Source of the DNA: Bimuria novae-zelandiae CBS 107.79
Taxonomy: Eukaryota; Ascomycota; Dothideomycetes; Pleosporales; Didymosphaeriaceae
Direction: 5' to 3'
Length of the DNA stretch: 64,000 nucleotides
Assembly: GCA_010015655.1 (NCBI GenBank)
Contig: ML976691.1
Span: forward strand, 103,849 to 167,848
The notes below the pieces were generated by a model. That model ran no database searches, was not told where the DNA came from, and saw only the letters and a program-made list of their open reading frames with translations. The translations under genes were made by a program, and so were the position numbers. Shown piece after piece: positions 32,760 through 45,134 of the stretch (positions are counted from its first letter, which is position 1; each line of letters starts with the position of its first letter).

Positions 32760-33704
32760 AGAGTGCGAGTGGATTTCATTGGTCAATTAATTGTGCTTTT
32801 TCCAGTATCTTACAGGCATTAGAGGGGTTATGTAGCATATACTAGAGTACGGCGATGGTTCGGTTCTTAGATTTTGATAGTTCAGCTAGCTATACCCACA
32901 ATTTTCTTCAAATTTAGCATCATTCTCCGAGCAGACATTCTGAAACCACCATTTTGTCGCCTCTCTTGTATGGGCGCCGCAGAAGGATGGCATATCCCTT
33001 GAAAAGTCTTTCGTGTATTGTGTAGACGCATGCTGGCTAGATCAAGTCCTGAGGTCTACGCCTTCGTGCAGCGACCCTCTGTTAACCGGAGCCATTCGCA
33101 CATTGCGTGAACGCTTTCGAGGGTAGTCACCAATATGGTGGCGAGAAGCAACTAGCAGTGCAGAATGTGGAGAGATCAGATGGGTGCGCGAAGGACTTTG
33201 ACTTGTCATCTAAGCTTTGCTTCTCTCAGAAGGAAGCTGCCGCTGGAGCTCGATGCCGGGTGTACTTTCCTCCTTCATGCCTTCAGCCGGCAGCAGAAAC
33301 TTACCCACGACGGGAGTACCAATCCACAACAGTAGCAACTCACCCCTCACTTGATACATCGATTACTATCTATCTCCCTGGCAGCGAAACGGCGTTCACT
33401 TGCCATTGTAGTTTCACGCTTTCCTCGCGCACTGGTGCAACGAAGCAGCCGCTAAGCTTGGTGCTAGGCGTGCTTTCCTCTGCACCTACACCGCCAGCCG
33501 ACAGCAAAAACTCTCCTACTCCGTGCTCATACACCGACCACCTGTCCTTTTCACTGTAGCGAGGGGCCGCGAAGTGTGACCGCTGATACAGCTTTGTCCC
33601 CTCACGGTTGGTATGAGCACCCACGCGAATAACACCGCGAAATTGCATTACTTACATTTCATTAGCATGAGCGGCGGCCCCAGAGCAGTAGCCCCAGAGC
33701 AGCA
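32760..33704. other. intergenic region containing a duplicated gene tail
   Basis: Apart from the 85-bp repeat at 32976-33060 described separately, no intact gene is recognised. A 150-codon plus frame at 33107-33559 has no known domain. It holds two loosely similar stretches (around 33259-33300 and 33465-33515, TTTCCTCY...AGCCGRCAGCA), which suggests old tandem repetition like that of the downstream gene. Confidence 0.4.
32976..33060 (+). repeat. direct repeat copy 1: decayed tail of the gene at 33705-35466
   Basis: This stretch matches 35440-35523 over about 84 bp, beginning GCCGCAGAAGGATGGCA. It would encode the same C-terminal residues (AAEGWHIP and a stop) and continues into the 3' flank. 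Copy 1 differs by transitions and a 2-bp AT insertion. All the substitutions run from C or G in copy 2 to T or A here, as expected if copy 1 is the mutated one. Confidence 0.8.
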
Positions 33705-35466
33705 ATGCCAGATTACCACCCACCTTCCGAGGATGGACATGCCACTAAAGCGTCAGGCCCTCGTCCCCGGCAGTTAAGATTGAATACCACCCACCGTCTG
33801 AGGATAAACCCGCGACCAAAGCGTCAGGCCGCTCATCCTCCCCAGCAGCTGAGGTTGAATACCACCCACCGTTCAAGGATGAACCCGCTACCGAAGCGTC
33901 AAAATGTTCACCATCCCAAGCGGCTACATCCGACCACCACACACAGTCCCAGGGAGGTTACGACATGGATTCGCCTTTAGATCTATCTCATGGTAAGCCC
34001 CGCATTTACAGTACAAGAATAGATACTTATAACGTGTAGTCACAAAAGATCACGTTGATATCGCCGCTCACCAAGCATTCATACGCTTAAGGGGTACGAT
34101 CAAGTTTCAGCTCAACTACTCGTCCTTGGAAGACCTTCAAGACCACTTGCAACGCCAACTCCAACCGTACCCAAGACGGGAACTCCTGAAGCCACGAAGC
34201 CGAACTGTGCTAAGATTATTATGTGCTTCCCTAGCACAGTTATTTGTTGCCAAAGGCCGCCCGGTGTTTGAAGAAACACCGGACTACGAAGGGATGTTCA
34301 AGGAATGTCTCCCCTTTTTCCAGAGATGCCAACGATATCAGAGCAGGGAGGCACTTCGAATGCACATCAGTGGTTTACTTACTAAGACAAGAGGATCCGA
34401 GAGGTAGAGGAAGGATGCCTACAGCATCAGCGAATTAGTTGAACGGTTTGTTTCCAACGGTCACTGCATTATCTGGGCGCAAGGAGGCGATACGGCTGCT
34501 GTCGATGCGGTGCGTCCGGGTGAGGCTGTTCGCGTGGTACAGGAAGTCACAAGCACCAGTGGAATTGATGAAGTTGAGTGTAAGAGTATACAATTATGTA
34601 GGCGGGGAAGCCGCCTATATAGGGCTAGTGTGCTCCTTCCGTATGCCGGGGAGCGCCTCCCTGAACAGGAACAACAGGGACACGTGCCACTTGCCGCCTC
34701 TAGCACTCCCAAACCCGCAGCCAACCGTGAGAGAGACACCCGGACGGTCGGTACTGGAAGAGGGAGCAGCACGACATATGCTCAGCCGGCAGTAAACCAT
34801 CAGACAGAACCCCGGGCAGTCGTTACTGGAAGGGCCAGTCGCATCGCACATGCTCAGCCGGCAGCACGCAATCGGACTGATACCCATACAGCTAGTAAGA
34901 GCGCAGCGAATCCCATCACGCTACTCAAGTCAACAGCGAGCTATCAAGCAGAGACCCATGAAGTTACTAAAGGCGCAGCCGGTCATATCACCAAACCCAA
35001 GCGGGTAATCAATCGTCAGGAAAATAGTCACAGAGTCGGAGCGCAACGGGAAACCGCGCCATCGTCCGATGACGATGTATTGCCACTGTCGAACCAGGAA
35101 CACGGACGGTCGGGGGCTGCATCCAAGCGGCGATCTAACACTCTCGCCGAGGCACTAAACCCGAAGAAACACAGGCAGGCTGTTGCGAGTTCTGCGGTGG
35201 CAGACCCGCAGAGTGACCCTAGCCACGACAAGATGCCAGAACCCTCACTGGCAGATCATGCGTATCACGAGTTGCCGTCCGACGCGACTATCAAGGAACT
35301 ATCTGAGTGGATATACGAGAAGCACCCGCTGCTATTTAACGATCTAAACGGCATCACAAGAAGGAAGATTATACAAGAGACATGGCACCAATTGCAAAGC
35401 AAGAAACAGGACAATGCTGCAGCGCCAGCGGCAAGATCTGCCGCAGAAGGATGGCACATCCCTTGA
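33705..35466 (+). pseudogene. unrecognised repeat-bearing gene with frameshift and in-frame stop
   Basis: I do not recognise the family. Exon 1 (33705-33992) holds three degenerate units of about 70 bp encoding YHPPSEDxxATKASG-like text. Unit 1 is 4 nt short, which puts it out of frame with units 2 and 3. A 56-bp intron (GTAAGC...AAAAG, 33993-34048) joins G to ATC in phase. Exon 2 (34049-35466) runs on with a single in-frame TAG at 34405-34407 (GAG AGG TAG AGG), and sequence on both sides looks coding (LRLLCASLAQLFVAKGRPVF before, SISELVERFVSNGHC after). Residues further on form degenerate repeats of about 24 aa (AQPAVNHQTEPRAVVTGRAS type, 72 bp). The last 70 residues look folded (ELSEWIYEKHPLLFNDLNG). 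It may be a lineage-specific gene in decay. Confidence 0.55.
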
Positions 35467-35523
35467 AAAGTCTTTCGTGTATTGTGTAGACGCTGCTGGC
35501 TAGACCAAGTCCTGGGGCCCACG
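35440..35523 (+). repeat. direct repeat copy 2: C-terminal end and 3' flank
   Basis: This is the intact copy of the repeat at 32976-33060. It covers the last codons and stop of the unrecognised gene and about 57 bp of 3' flank. The two copies lie 2.46 kb apart, start to start, in the same orientation, consistent with an ancient tandem duplication of the gene of which only the upstream tail survives. Confidence 0.8.
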
Positions 35524-35709
35524 TGAGTCCGGTCCCGCGCTCTATCGTCGTATATCTTGCTGTACGAGAGCTTCCAGTGAGACGTGAATTCATTCATCGG
35601 AAAACCTCTCGGCTACACAGTCGTCATCCACAGTAATGTGAGAGCCGATCGTACGTACATCATTACTATGGGCTACTCGAAGCTTTACGCGTGACATCGG
35701 TCATCGTAG

Positions 35710-37785
35710 CTACTCAAGACCAGGGTCTGCTCTCAGAAGGTCTCCCTGCATTTTCAAAACAGGTTTAAATCGCTTAGCCATGTCCATAAGATCCATCCTG
35801 ACATTCACCATCTTCGGTCCTTTCCCATCCCAGAACTTTGAATCCTCAAGAGTCGGCATCAAGTCGCCCCAGGTACTGACGTCGTACGTATCAACAGTGT
35901 AATCACCTTCCCCCTTCCGTGGCGCACCCATCATCTCCAGAGTCATCAAGTAGTTCCACCTCGCAACATCTTTGTACTCCTGGTCTTCACCGTGGAGCAT
36001 TCGCTCGTATGTGTATCTACTGTTATTAATCAAAAAGATGTATGCATCCAGCTTGTGCTTGATGACGGTGCTTAGTTCCTGCGCGGAGACCTGGAAACTG
36101 CCGTCGCCTTCGAAGAGAATGGTGCGGCCGCCGGTGTTAAGTTCGCGCTGGGCGAGTGCGACCCCTTGGGCTGCTGGCAGCATGTGACCGATACTGAGCC
36201 AGATGGAAGAGTTAATGATAAGGGTGACATCTAGTGGCAGAACGAAGCCACGTCCACCAGGAAGAGGTGTGGCATTCGCACAAATGATGACGTCTTTGGG
36301 TCGGAAGTGCGAGGATAGGCGTAGGTTGAAGGTGTCTTGGTAGATGGGCGCCGAGTAGTCTGGAGGTGACAGAGCCTTTTGAACGTCTCGGATCTAGGGC
36401 AATCCAGCCGCTTCTGGAGGACTCGGTAGGCGTGAAGTGTCAATCTTGTCTAGCAGTTTTCGGAGCACACTCTTAACGTATAGACTAAGGGTTCCCGCAT
36501 AGCCAACTCCGATCACTTTACGACCGAAAGAAATAGTAATGCACTTGGGAGGGATATTGGTGTAACTCTGCATATTGACATTGGTCAAGAATGGGCTGAA
36601 GAGCAAGCAAAGGTCTGCAGTGCTTGTGTAAGGCGTGAAGTCGAGGGTGCCAAACTTCCCCGCGTCAATACCATGGTAGTTAGGCAGCGAACCATCGACG
36701 ATGCCACCCCCAAACGTGTAGCTTAATGTGGGGAACCCTGTGGTGCTCGCGAACCTATTGACTTCATCGACGATCTGGTCTGATGCTGCGAGGCCATCAA
36801 CCAGGACATACGGTTGCTTTGAAGCGTATATATGATTCAGAACCGTTTCCAAAACCTCGTCTTCAATTTCTTGATCATTTGTAAGAGGACTTAGATGCAA
36901 GGGAGTTGCTAGGGGTTCCTCCTGCACTGCCACCGTGACCATATCACTAGGCATCTCGAGGTAAACAGGTCGGCTTTCCTGGACGCATGCTTGCAGTGTC
37001 TGATCGATGAGCTCTATGGCGGTCATCGGATTGAAGAGTGCAGCTTGTGCAACGGTGTAATGTTTCCATATATTTGCGTGCACTCTCAACTTGCCATCTC
37101 CTAGACTGTGTTGTACGACTCCCCCGACGCGATATGTTTTCCGTGCAGGGCATCCTACGATGTGTACCTAGTGCATCTGTTAGCCAAAATATCTTGGGCT
37201 GCAAGTTGATGATCAGTCGAAACCTGACAGACGGTAAACGTTGGGAGAGATTGAAGCCCGGGCCGAAGCGACACTAACATAGCTGCCCAACTAGGCAGAC
37301 AGCTGGGCGAACAGACACTTCAGACGATGGTTCAAACACAGTTCGCGATGGCTGACAGAATGCCGAAACTTGACGTGCGAGACTACGCACCATCGGGCTG
37401 TACTCCACGTAGGCTCCAGCAACAGCATTGAGGGCATTCAACTCTCCCACACCATACTGGGTGAAGAGGGCCGATATCCCCTTGACTCTTGCGTGCCCGT
37501 CTACAGCATATTGTTGACATAAGGTTTGACTCTATCAATGATGTCGTAGAAACTTACATATCCTGCATTAGCTCGTTACAATTCCCAACCCATCATAGGC
37601 CTGCGGGCTTCATCCGATCCAAGGCAAGGAGGAAGAAGCCTCCCAGGGCACCCTGCCAACATATTACTAAAAGCGTAAATGGGGTTATAAGATGGATAGC
37701 TCATATGCACAGCCCTGACACCTAGTTGCCGCAAGCGAGTGAACAGGTAGGTGGCTAAGCTCACCGTTCCGCGACCCTTGTTGGA
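35710..37785 (-). pseudogene. pyruvate/indolepyruvate decarboxylase-like TPP enzyme, multiply disrupted
   Basis: Recognisable parts in order: TVSLATYLFTRLRQLGVRAVH (about 37770-37705), FFLLALDRMKPAGL then TGA at 37593-37595 then WVGNCNE, and [20 protein letters not shown] (about 37460). Next come VHIVGCPARKTY (37167 onward) and HSLGDGKLRVHAN. The central domain leads to a TAG at 36394-36396, and the TPP-binding part FEGDGSFQVSAQELSTVIKH follows. Lesions: the TGA (Arg expected), a missing base in the NEL-NAG run, and the TAG. In the TPP/magnesium motif, NNSRYTYE stands where NNxGYTxE is usual. GT...AG sites are plausible for a 223-bp intron (37168-37390), but 5' splice sites are unclear. Working relatives decarboxylate 2-oxo acids in the cytosol. 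This copy should be inactive. Confidence 0.82.
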
Positions 37786-39088
37786 GATCCAAATGCCTGA
37801 TACGTAAAATAAAACGCAGATGGACTTGCGTAGAGTATGTGACAGGGAGCTGTAGGTAGTTACAAGTTCAGCTTACGAACTTAAAATCCGCACTTCAAGG
37901 TGCAGCAACAAGTCACCTCTGGAGGATGGAGGAGAGTGCTGTAGGGTCGACTGTGTCACAAAACCGTGGAGTTCCATCGATGCTGACGCCAAGCCTGTTG
38001 ATCACGACCGCTTTGAGCCTTGCCGTGTATTCTACATACGTGCAATAACATTGAATGTGCGCCAGATTTGGTGTTTTAGTGTCCATGAAAGGAGGCATCT
38101 ACAGATAGGCGGCGGCTCCGCACAACTTCAGTCCCCACTCTACTTCCCAACCAGGTTAGCCCCACCCTAAAACGGGTGCTATACCAGCGTGTACCGAACC
38201 CCAATGTGGTCTCTCGGAGCCTCTCCACCAAAACCATCAACTGGTTACTGCACCGACATCGAGGTTTGTCGACATCATTCCGTTCTTGCATTCGCGCGGT
38301 TTCAATATAGTCTCGGAGCATATTCCCCGCACCATGTCCTGGGGTGTGTCTCGCCACAAAGATCTGAAACGCGTCTTTGAATCCCAACTCCTATGACGCA
38401 CAACACCATAGAACCTCTACGTGAACAGCTTTATTATCGGAGTTGCTTCTGGGCGAATCAGCAGATTCGGAGAGCTATTGCTTGTCATGTTAACAACAGC
38501 GCATTCGTATCTCGATCATACCTGCTAGGCTCAGGAGCAGATCCGGATGACGCCCGATACCTATGGTAGTTTACTTGCGTACGATACTTTCCTCAGTAAC
38601 GTTCGAAGTCAGTCTCGCTTTCTGTCTGAGGCTCACATCGGCCCACCCCACTGGACGTCATTTGCTGGGACACGTTCGCGCCGCCTAGTGCTTGAATTGA
38701 TCGTCGCCAACAGGCCGATACCCTAGTTCGATCAATGCGTGCTATTCTAGCGAGGGTTCTTCCCAGGGCCCCCACGACTCGGAACCTTATGACCAAGCCG
38801 CTAGAGTTTGGTTCGTGAGAATATGAATGCGGCTCAGGCACCTTTCTGTCTTTTTTGAGGCTCGCGATTACACTTTCGACAAATTCACGATGACGCAGGG
38901 TTAGGAGGTTGAACACTAATGATTACAATACTAGACTAGATATATCTCCTCGCGGTTCTCCCCACACTCTTTTCAACATCTATTTGCTCTTCAATCCTTT
39001 GTCCAAGAGTTGATCTCTTCCACATACTAATACTATAATTCGATCCTTCTTACCGATTTATCGTCACTTCAGTATAATAATAGCCACC
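37786..39088. other. 1.3-kb region without a recognisable gene
   Basis: Minus frames at 38076-38387 (103 codons) and 38593-38916 (107 codons) have no domains or compositional support. The last 150 bp probably hold the promoter and leader of the F-box-like gene. No repeats were recognised. Confidence 0.4.
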
Positions 39089-40963
39089 ATGGCACATACG
39101 CTCTCATTCTCTCCACTATCATTGGACCTTCCAAGCTCTCGTATGAGCGTCGACTTCTCGACATTCATAGCAGCACAACCGAAGCCGCAAAAAGCAGTAC
39201 CAAGGAAGCCACAACCCCCCATCCCAGGACCGCAGGGGATTACGCGGAAGCCCATAGAGCGGCCACTCCCTCTACCGAATGTCCAAGAAGAACCAGAACA
39301 ACTCTCCGCTTCCTCTTCACAGAAGTCCCGCAAATGGCCATGGGCGACGCGACAGCAACCTCCTGGCAGAGAGTCCCCAGCCATCCTACCGATGAGGAAG
39401 AACTCCAACGCCTCTACAACTTCAATCACTTCCGAAGCCTCGACCGCCGCGTCTTCAGTCTTCTCACGCAACCACTCCATCTCCACGAGCCGCACATCAC
39501 TCTCCTCAGTAGACTACCCCGATCCTCCGTGGAAGTCGTACACCAAACCGCGAATAACCCTGACCTCCCTACCCGTATCACTCCTAGAGACCATCTTCGA
39601 ATACGCCCTATGCCTCCCCTTGACAGTATCCGTCGGCCCCCCATGCTCCTCACAACGCCATATGCAATACCGCTACCATCGCGCCGGCCTCGACTACATC
39701 GACATCCAGCTCATCCGCAAACACCCCCTCTTCCTCGTCTCCCACCACATCCGTGCCGTCGCCCTCGATGTCTTCCTCACAAAATGCGACTTCGTCATCG
39801 ACCTGCACAGAATCTACCACACGAAGGTGTCCTCGACCGTCAACGACAACCTCAAGGCGTACGAGCGGTTCTGGATCGCGGAGCAGCCGCCGAAAATGGT
39901 GGCCGACACGCTGGGACAGCTGTCAAGGCTGAGTCTGCGGCTTCCGGTGCCGAGCTGCGAGAATGGCGGGCACAGGGGTCGCGCCGAGGAAGACTGGATG
40001 GATGGGAGTGATGGAAGGGGCGGCGGCGGGTGGAAGATTAAGAGCTTGAAGAGGGAGCAGGATGATGCGGCGAGGATCCTGCGGTGCTTGGAGGCTGTTA
40101 TGAAACTCGTCATGGCGGACCCGTCGGCTGCTGAGGTGCGTGGACGGGACCGCCGCAGTCGATCTCGCGGTCGCAGTGGCTCGTTGAAACGCAGCCTCTC
40201 GCGCGCGAGGAGCAAGAGTCGCGGTCGACGCGTCGAGAGCCGTGCCGACTCGCGGCAAGGCTGGGACGAGCAGTCGCAGCGCCGCATCAAGCGCCTCGAA
40301 GTAACTCTCGTCAAGAAGACGTCTCACGTCATGGTGCTCCCAGAGGTCCTGGGCCTTATCAAGCTGCTCCGCTCCGTCCCCGTCAGCGGTTTCACGAAGT
40401 ACTTCTTCGAGCTGGAAGAGCAGCAAGTCCTCTGGGCGAGTAAGCACCGCAAGCGATGGCAGGGTTTCGAGCCCGACGGGACGCGGCTGCTCGAAGGTAC
40501 GTANNNNNNNNNNNNNNNNNNNNNNNNNNNNNNNNNNNNNNNNNNNNNCAAATCATATATCTTATATACTTACTAAAATCAAACAGATCTCCAAAACCTC
40601 TCCATAGCCGACAGACCCCTCTCCCCGATCCGCACCCCCACGCAATTCCAATTCGTAAAAGTCGATCCCTCAGGCAGACTGCGAATCTCCAGCACCCCCG
40701 TCATCGTGCTGGAGCGGCCGGAGCCCGTCCCGCCTGCACCCACGCCTGTCGCGGCGCCCGCGGCGCGCCGCATGGGGCTGCCGTGGGCGCGTAAAAGGAC
40801 GGAGCACCAGCGTAAAGATAGTAGCGATAGCTTCGCGTACATGATCGACGAGGGGAAGCGCACGGTTGGGAGCAGTGGGACGAATACGTCCGGGCGGATT
40901 AATCCGCCGAGTGTGGAGGAGCTGAAGAAGATTGCTGAGGATATTAAGAATGGGCTTTATTGA
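39089..40963 (+). CDS. F-box-like hypothetical protein, assembly gap inside its intron
   Basis: Exon 1 is 39089-40496 and exon 2 is 40587-40963, giving 594 aa. The start is in a good context (CACCATGG). The intron begins GTACGTA, runs into 45 N, and ends ATCAAACAG, so its true length is unknown. The N-terminal 150 residues are Pro/Ser-rich and probably disordered. Around residues 157-175, ITLTSLPVSLLETIFEYALC resembles the first helices of an F-box, which recruits Skp1/SCF. The middle part (RKHPLFLVSHHIRAVALDVF) is of a type common in Pleosporales proteins. An Arg/Ser-rich insert (RSRSRGRSGSLKRSLSRARS, about residues 355-385) interrupts it. Function and partners are not known. Confidence 0.75.
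40504..40548. other. assembly gap (45 N)
   Basis: A run of 45 N sits seven bases after the intron donor. The size may be nominal. Repeat or homopolymer content in the missing piece cannot be judged. Confidence 0.99.
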
Positions 40964-41501
40964 TCTGGGGAGCGGTTTGCGAGAGGGAGGGTGTGTGGAT
41001 AGTGGCGTGAGGTAGATAACATAAGTATGAAGAGTGCCGGACACTCTGCACCACCACACCACCCGTACAAAATACGTTGCTTATATGAATCATATATACC
41101 CTCAGGTCACGCCCACACAGCTAGCACAGGTGAACACGGTATGCTTTGATTGTCATATAGATTCGCGCAACACAACGTCTACAAGGTATCTCCTCCAAAC
41201 CAATCGCTCTTCTCGCAGGTCGAACAAGTCCTATATACCCTCAGACAAGCCCTCATAATCGTTGCTTAGACCGGCTCACATGCTCGTATATCCACCCGCC
41301 CACCAGAGCCAAAACCCAACTCCATTGCGTATTCAATCAATCCTAGAAACCCACCCATATGTGCTCCATGTAAATGCACAACAATGTCTATACAAGAAAG
41401 AGACCCATCCTCGCGTTCCTCGGGCGTCTCGCCACCCGCGTTTCCAAAAGATTGCGTGTATCCGGAGAAGTGAACGAGGAAAGGTAGAAGAGAGGTGAGT
41501 A
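40964..41501. other. intergenic region between convergent genes
   Basis: 3' flanks of the F-box-like and PH-LRR genes. Short frames on both strands show no domains. Nothing else was recognised. Confidence 0.4.
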
Positions 41502-44500
41502 TTAGCTCGGAAGTCGTGGCCGGTGCCAAGCACTCCTATTCTGCTCGAAGCTCATTTCCATTTCCTTCTCCAACGCAGCCACGTGATCGCTCGGCGCCGC
41601 CCCGCCACCAAGCTGCACGTCCTTCTCCGCCGTGGGCGTACTCTCGATCTGGACTTTCTCGACCAGTCTCCCAAGACTAGTCGCCGTGTCGGGCCTCTCA
41701 AACTCTTCGTCGTCAACGTCCAAAGCCACGTGTATGCCGTTGGCAAGCTTGTAGTTGCGCTCCAGGTACTGCTGCAGTCGGTATTCCTGGCGCTCCCAGC
41801 TCTCGTCCACGAGGCTGAGCGCGGCTTTGATGTCTTGATCGGACATGCCCATGGGGAGACTTTTGTCTTTGTTCGAGGTGCGACCGTGGACCCTATTCGA
41901 GAATTTTTGGCGGACAGAAGAAGACCTCCTGTGACCTCCGGTGTGCATTTGCGTTGCTTCGTCGCGTAGCTGTTTGACTTGATCTTCCGTGGTCTTGAGT
42001 GCGAGCTGTCTGCTCTCGTGCATGGAGGGCATATACAACAAAGTGGTGTTGCGATGGAGGGCGTTCACGAGATCGGTGAAACCTTGTAGTGGGATTCCAT
42101 TGTTGTCGCAATAAAGCTGTTCTAGGGTGGTGTTTACTTTGAGAACATCGGCCAAAGTGTTCGCTCCTTGGAGGCCGAGCTTTTGATCTGAACATTGTTA
42201 GTCGACGGCGTTACGGTCTCCAGTATGACCACAGGTTTCACACTTACACTTGATCAACAGGACCCGTAAAGTGCGATTCCTCTGCAGCCCACGAAGCGCA
42301 CGGTTAATACCGACGCCTAACTTCGTGGTCTCGAGCCGAGAATCTTCGCCCGACATATCAAGCCATTCCAGCGTCTTGTTGTCTGAAAACATTTGTTCAA
42401 GCGCCTGGCAAGTCTCTTCCGAAGCATCGCTAGGCAACGAGGCACGGGACATATCCAAATGCCGGGTGGTGTTGTTTCGAGCGAACGCAATGATTAGTTG
42501 GCGGAAGTCCTCTTCTAATTCGAACTCGATTAGACGAATTGTGAGCTTCGACGGTGCTACGCCTTCTGCAATAGCATTCGTGAGTTCCGTCAAGCCGTGC
42601 TCAATGTAGTTCTCACTGACATCGAAGTGGAGTTCACGAGCTTTTCCGGGTGTCTCGTTCATGGAACGTAGTAGAAATGCGACTGATTCTCCCGTGAGAA
42701 AGCAATGGTCCAATCGGAGCTCCCGGAGAGCTGCTGACTGCTTGTAGTTACAGAGATAACTAAAAGCTTAAATTAGCATAGCCATTCCGGACCAATATGA
42801 CACCCCATAACGGCGTACCTCTGCTGCAGAATAAGGAAATGATGAAACCTACCATGCTATCGCATCGACTGTTGCACGGTTCAGCGAAGTGCCACTGAAT
42901 ATCAACTCTTGTAGCCTCCATGCCTGAAAGGTCTCAACTGTTATAAGGGGCTCATCGCCGGAAGTTCGGGCAACATTGGAGAGGTTGAGCTTTGTGAGGT
43001 ATCCAAAAACTCCGATCTGCGAATCGAAAATGGAAGGGGAAATCCGGAACGGGTTCGACGAGAGGTTTAGAGCTTCCAATGTGTTCTCTTGCGACCGAAG
43101 CGCGTCCAAAACAAGAGAGAGAGACCGATCGGTGAGCCCGCAGCCACTCAACTCCAACGCTCGAAGGTGGCAGGAGCGTTCAACAGCTGCAGCTACCAAA
43201 TAGTCTAGGTCTGTTTCCCCTAGTTGGATGTTGTTCAATGCAATCCAGTCCACGTTGGTTGACTGATATTTACAAAGTGGAAATAGAGCTTCCACGATAC
43301 CGCACCCAACGTCTCTTGTTTTCGTTGCGGATACAAGATGATCTCTAGGCTTCCTGTTGATACATCCAGAGAAGTCCAATCGCCTAAGTCGTCGGCTTGT
43401 TACGGCCAAAGCTCGAATTTCTTGCACGAGCAAACACGATCGTCCAAGTTCTTCGACATCTAAACGCAGCACAGTCCCACGCTTGGTTTTTGTACAAACG
43501 TGATCGTCGCCAAAGTCGTCTGTCAAACCATTAAGACTGTCTAGCGACACGCCTTTGAACGAGATGCCACCGAAATTCTCGTTGTATCGCAATGAGCGCA
43601 TGACGGCCAGAAGCTCAAGATCTGTGTAGTGGGCTCGACGTCCAACGGGGCGCAGGAGTTCGAAACGAGGATGGTCTTCATCAGGATATGTGATGGCATA
43701 ACGAATGTTTGTTGGCTTCACACCATACGCAACACAGTATGCGATAAGCGTTCGATCTAGGCTGTCTTGATTGATGCCGTGGGGGCTGACCTGTCGTAGG
43801 ATGTCATGTTTTACAGCATCGGGGACGAGGAAATGGTACGGGCGCGATTCCCACTCGGGCCTTAGACTCTCTTCAACGTACCGTAAACGCACGGCGATGT
43901 CGTGAGAAGCGAGCGAGGCTAGATGGAACACTTTTGGTCGTTGGAGAGGTGTTCGAAAAGTAAGCTCGAAAGTATCATCAAGCTCGCTAACGTGCAATTC
44001 TGTGACGGCGAGAATACCATGAGACGACTGGGCCCCGTTTGAAGACAGAGACGGAGTGGATGCTCGTTGAGATTGTGGTTTGAACAGGGGTATCAGATGA
44101 ACTTTGTGGACTCCAATTGCTAGGAAACAGACAGTTGCAAGAGTTTTGGGAAGGTCGTCTGATGATGCCCGCGAAGTGCTTTTGCTAATTGGACGTTGCA
44201 CGACCTTGTAGATGGCGTAATGTAAAGGGTCATAGTCCATGTCGTGGTCGACGACACGGGCGGCCAGATGGGAATTGTACGCTGAGAGTGGATTGGAATC
44301 CGCCAGTCGAACCTGGTTGGCAGCTTCACGGATTTTGGCAAGCCAGGCGTGCATTTCGTCCGGGTCTCCAAACTGCAGGGTCATGGAAGAAGCCTGGTTC
44401 GTCTCCTCGTCCAAGTAGAACACCTCAAAGGCAAAATGTGGTCTCCCATCTTCCTGGTGGAAGACTGCTACAATCTGACGGAGCGGCGTGCCACTGTCCC

Positions 44501-45134
44501 GATCGCCAGAATGGTCGGAGGCCAACGATTGGAGCTCATGAGAGGACCCGGTAGAAGGAGTCTGACTATGTCGATATGAGGAATATGAGGACACACGTTT
44601 ATACGCGGGAGTTAAGATGGGAAAGACCTCGGCGGCTTTTTGGTGGTTTTTGAAGCGCAGAAGATGCGTGTCTGTAAGAACAAGGTACTCTTTCTTCTTC
44701 CGGAACATGGAGCTGCTTGTCTGCACCTCTCCATGGAGCAGCGGCTGCGGGACACTCGACAGCTCCTCGGGCTGCATCCAGCAGTTGGATAGCGTGCGGG
44801 CGCGGAAGAAGTTTGGGGACAGCGAGTCCTCGTCGCCTTCCGGCAGGCGCATGCTCTTCAATGAGCCGAACACTGAGCTCGCGCGCTTGCCGCTCCCATG
44901 CGAGGCGGGCGACCGCAGCGTCGGGCTTCCTCCTGGGGTGAGTCCATTGAGGGTATCGTCGTCAACCAGCTGCGAGGAGGCGGTGGAAAGGGTAGTCCTG
45001 AGCGATGCGGTGCGCCTCTTTCTAAGCAGGTTGAACGGCTCTTCCTTGTCCTTGACGCTCTGCGCGCCGGCGAGCGAGCTGCGGCCGAAGAAGCTGCGCC
45101 GCTTGCTGGACATGTTGGGCGTCCGTAGAGGCAC
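41502..45134 (-). CDS. PH-domain and leucine-rich-repeat protein
   Basis: Exons 45134-42853, 42759-42248 and 42187-41502 give 1159 aa. The introns are 93 and 60 bp (GTAGGT...TTTTAG; GTAAGT...TTCAG with a GACTAAC branch). The N-terminal 110 residues are Ser-rich. A pleckstrin-homology-like domain follows at about 118-275 (LLHGEVQTSSSMFRKKKEYL, VLTDTHLLRFK, then MTLQFGDPDEMHAWLAKIRE). After a second folded region, leucine-rich repeats of the ribonuclease-inhibitor type occupy about 610-960 (LRALELSGCGLTDRSLSLVL, LEALNLSSNPF, RELRLDHCFLTGESVAFLLR). The C-terminal 150 residues are helical and polar. The order PH then LRR recalls CARMIL-type actin regulators, but that is an analogy. An alternative start is MSSKRRS, seven codons in. 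Confidence 0.87.

Noticed and set aside
33107..33559. 150-codon plus frame upstream of the unrecognised repeat gene
   Set aside because: No domain; it lies in a decayed duplicated segment and its similarity to the neighbouring repeats is in DNA rather than in a conserved frame.
38593..38916. 107-codon minus frame upstream of the F-box-like gene
   Set aside because: No domain, no splice partners and no compositional support.
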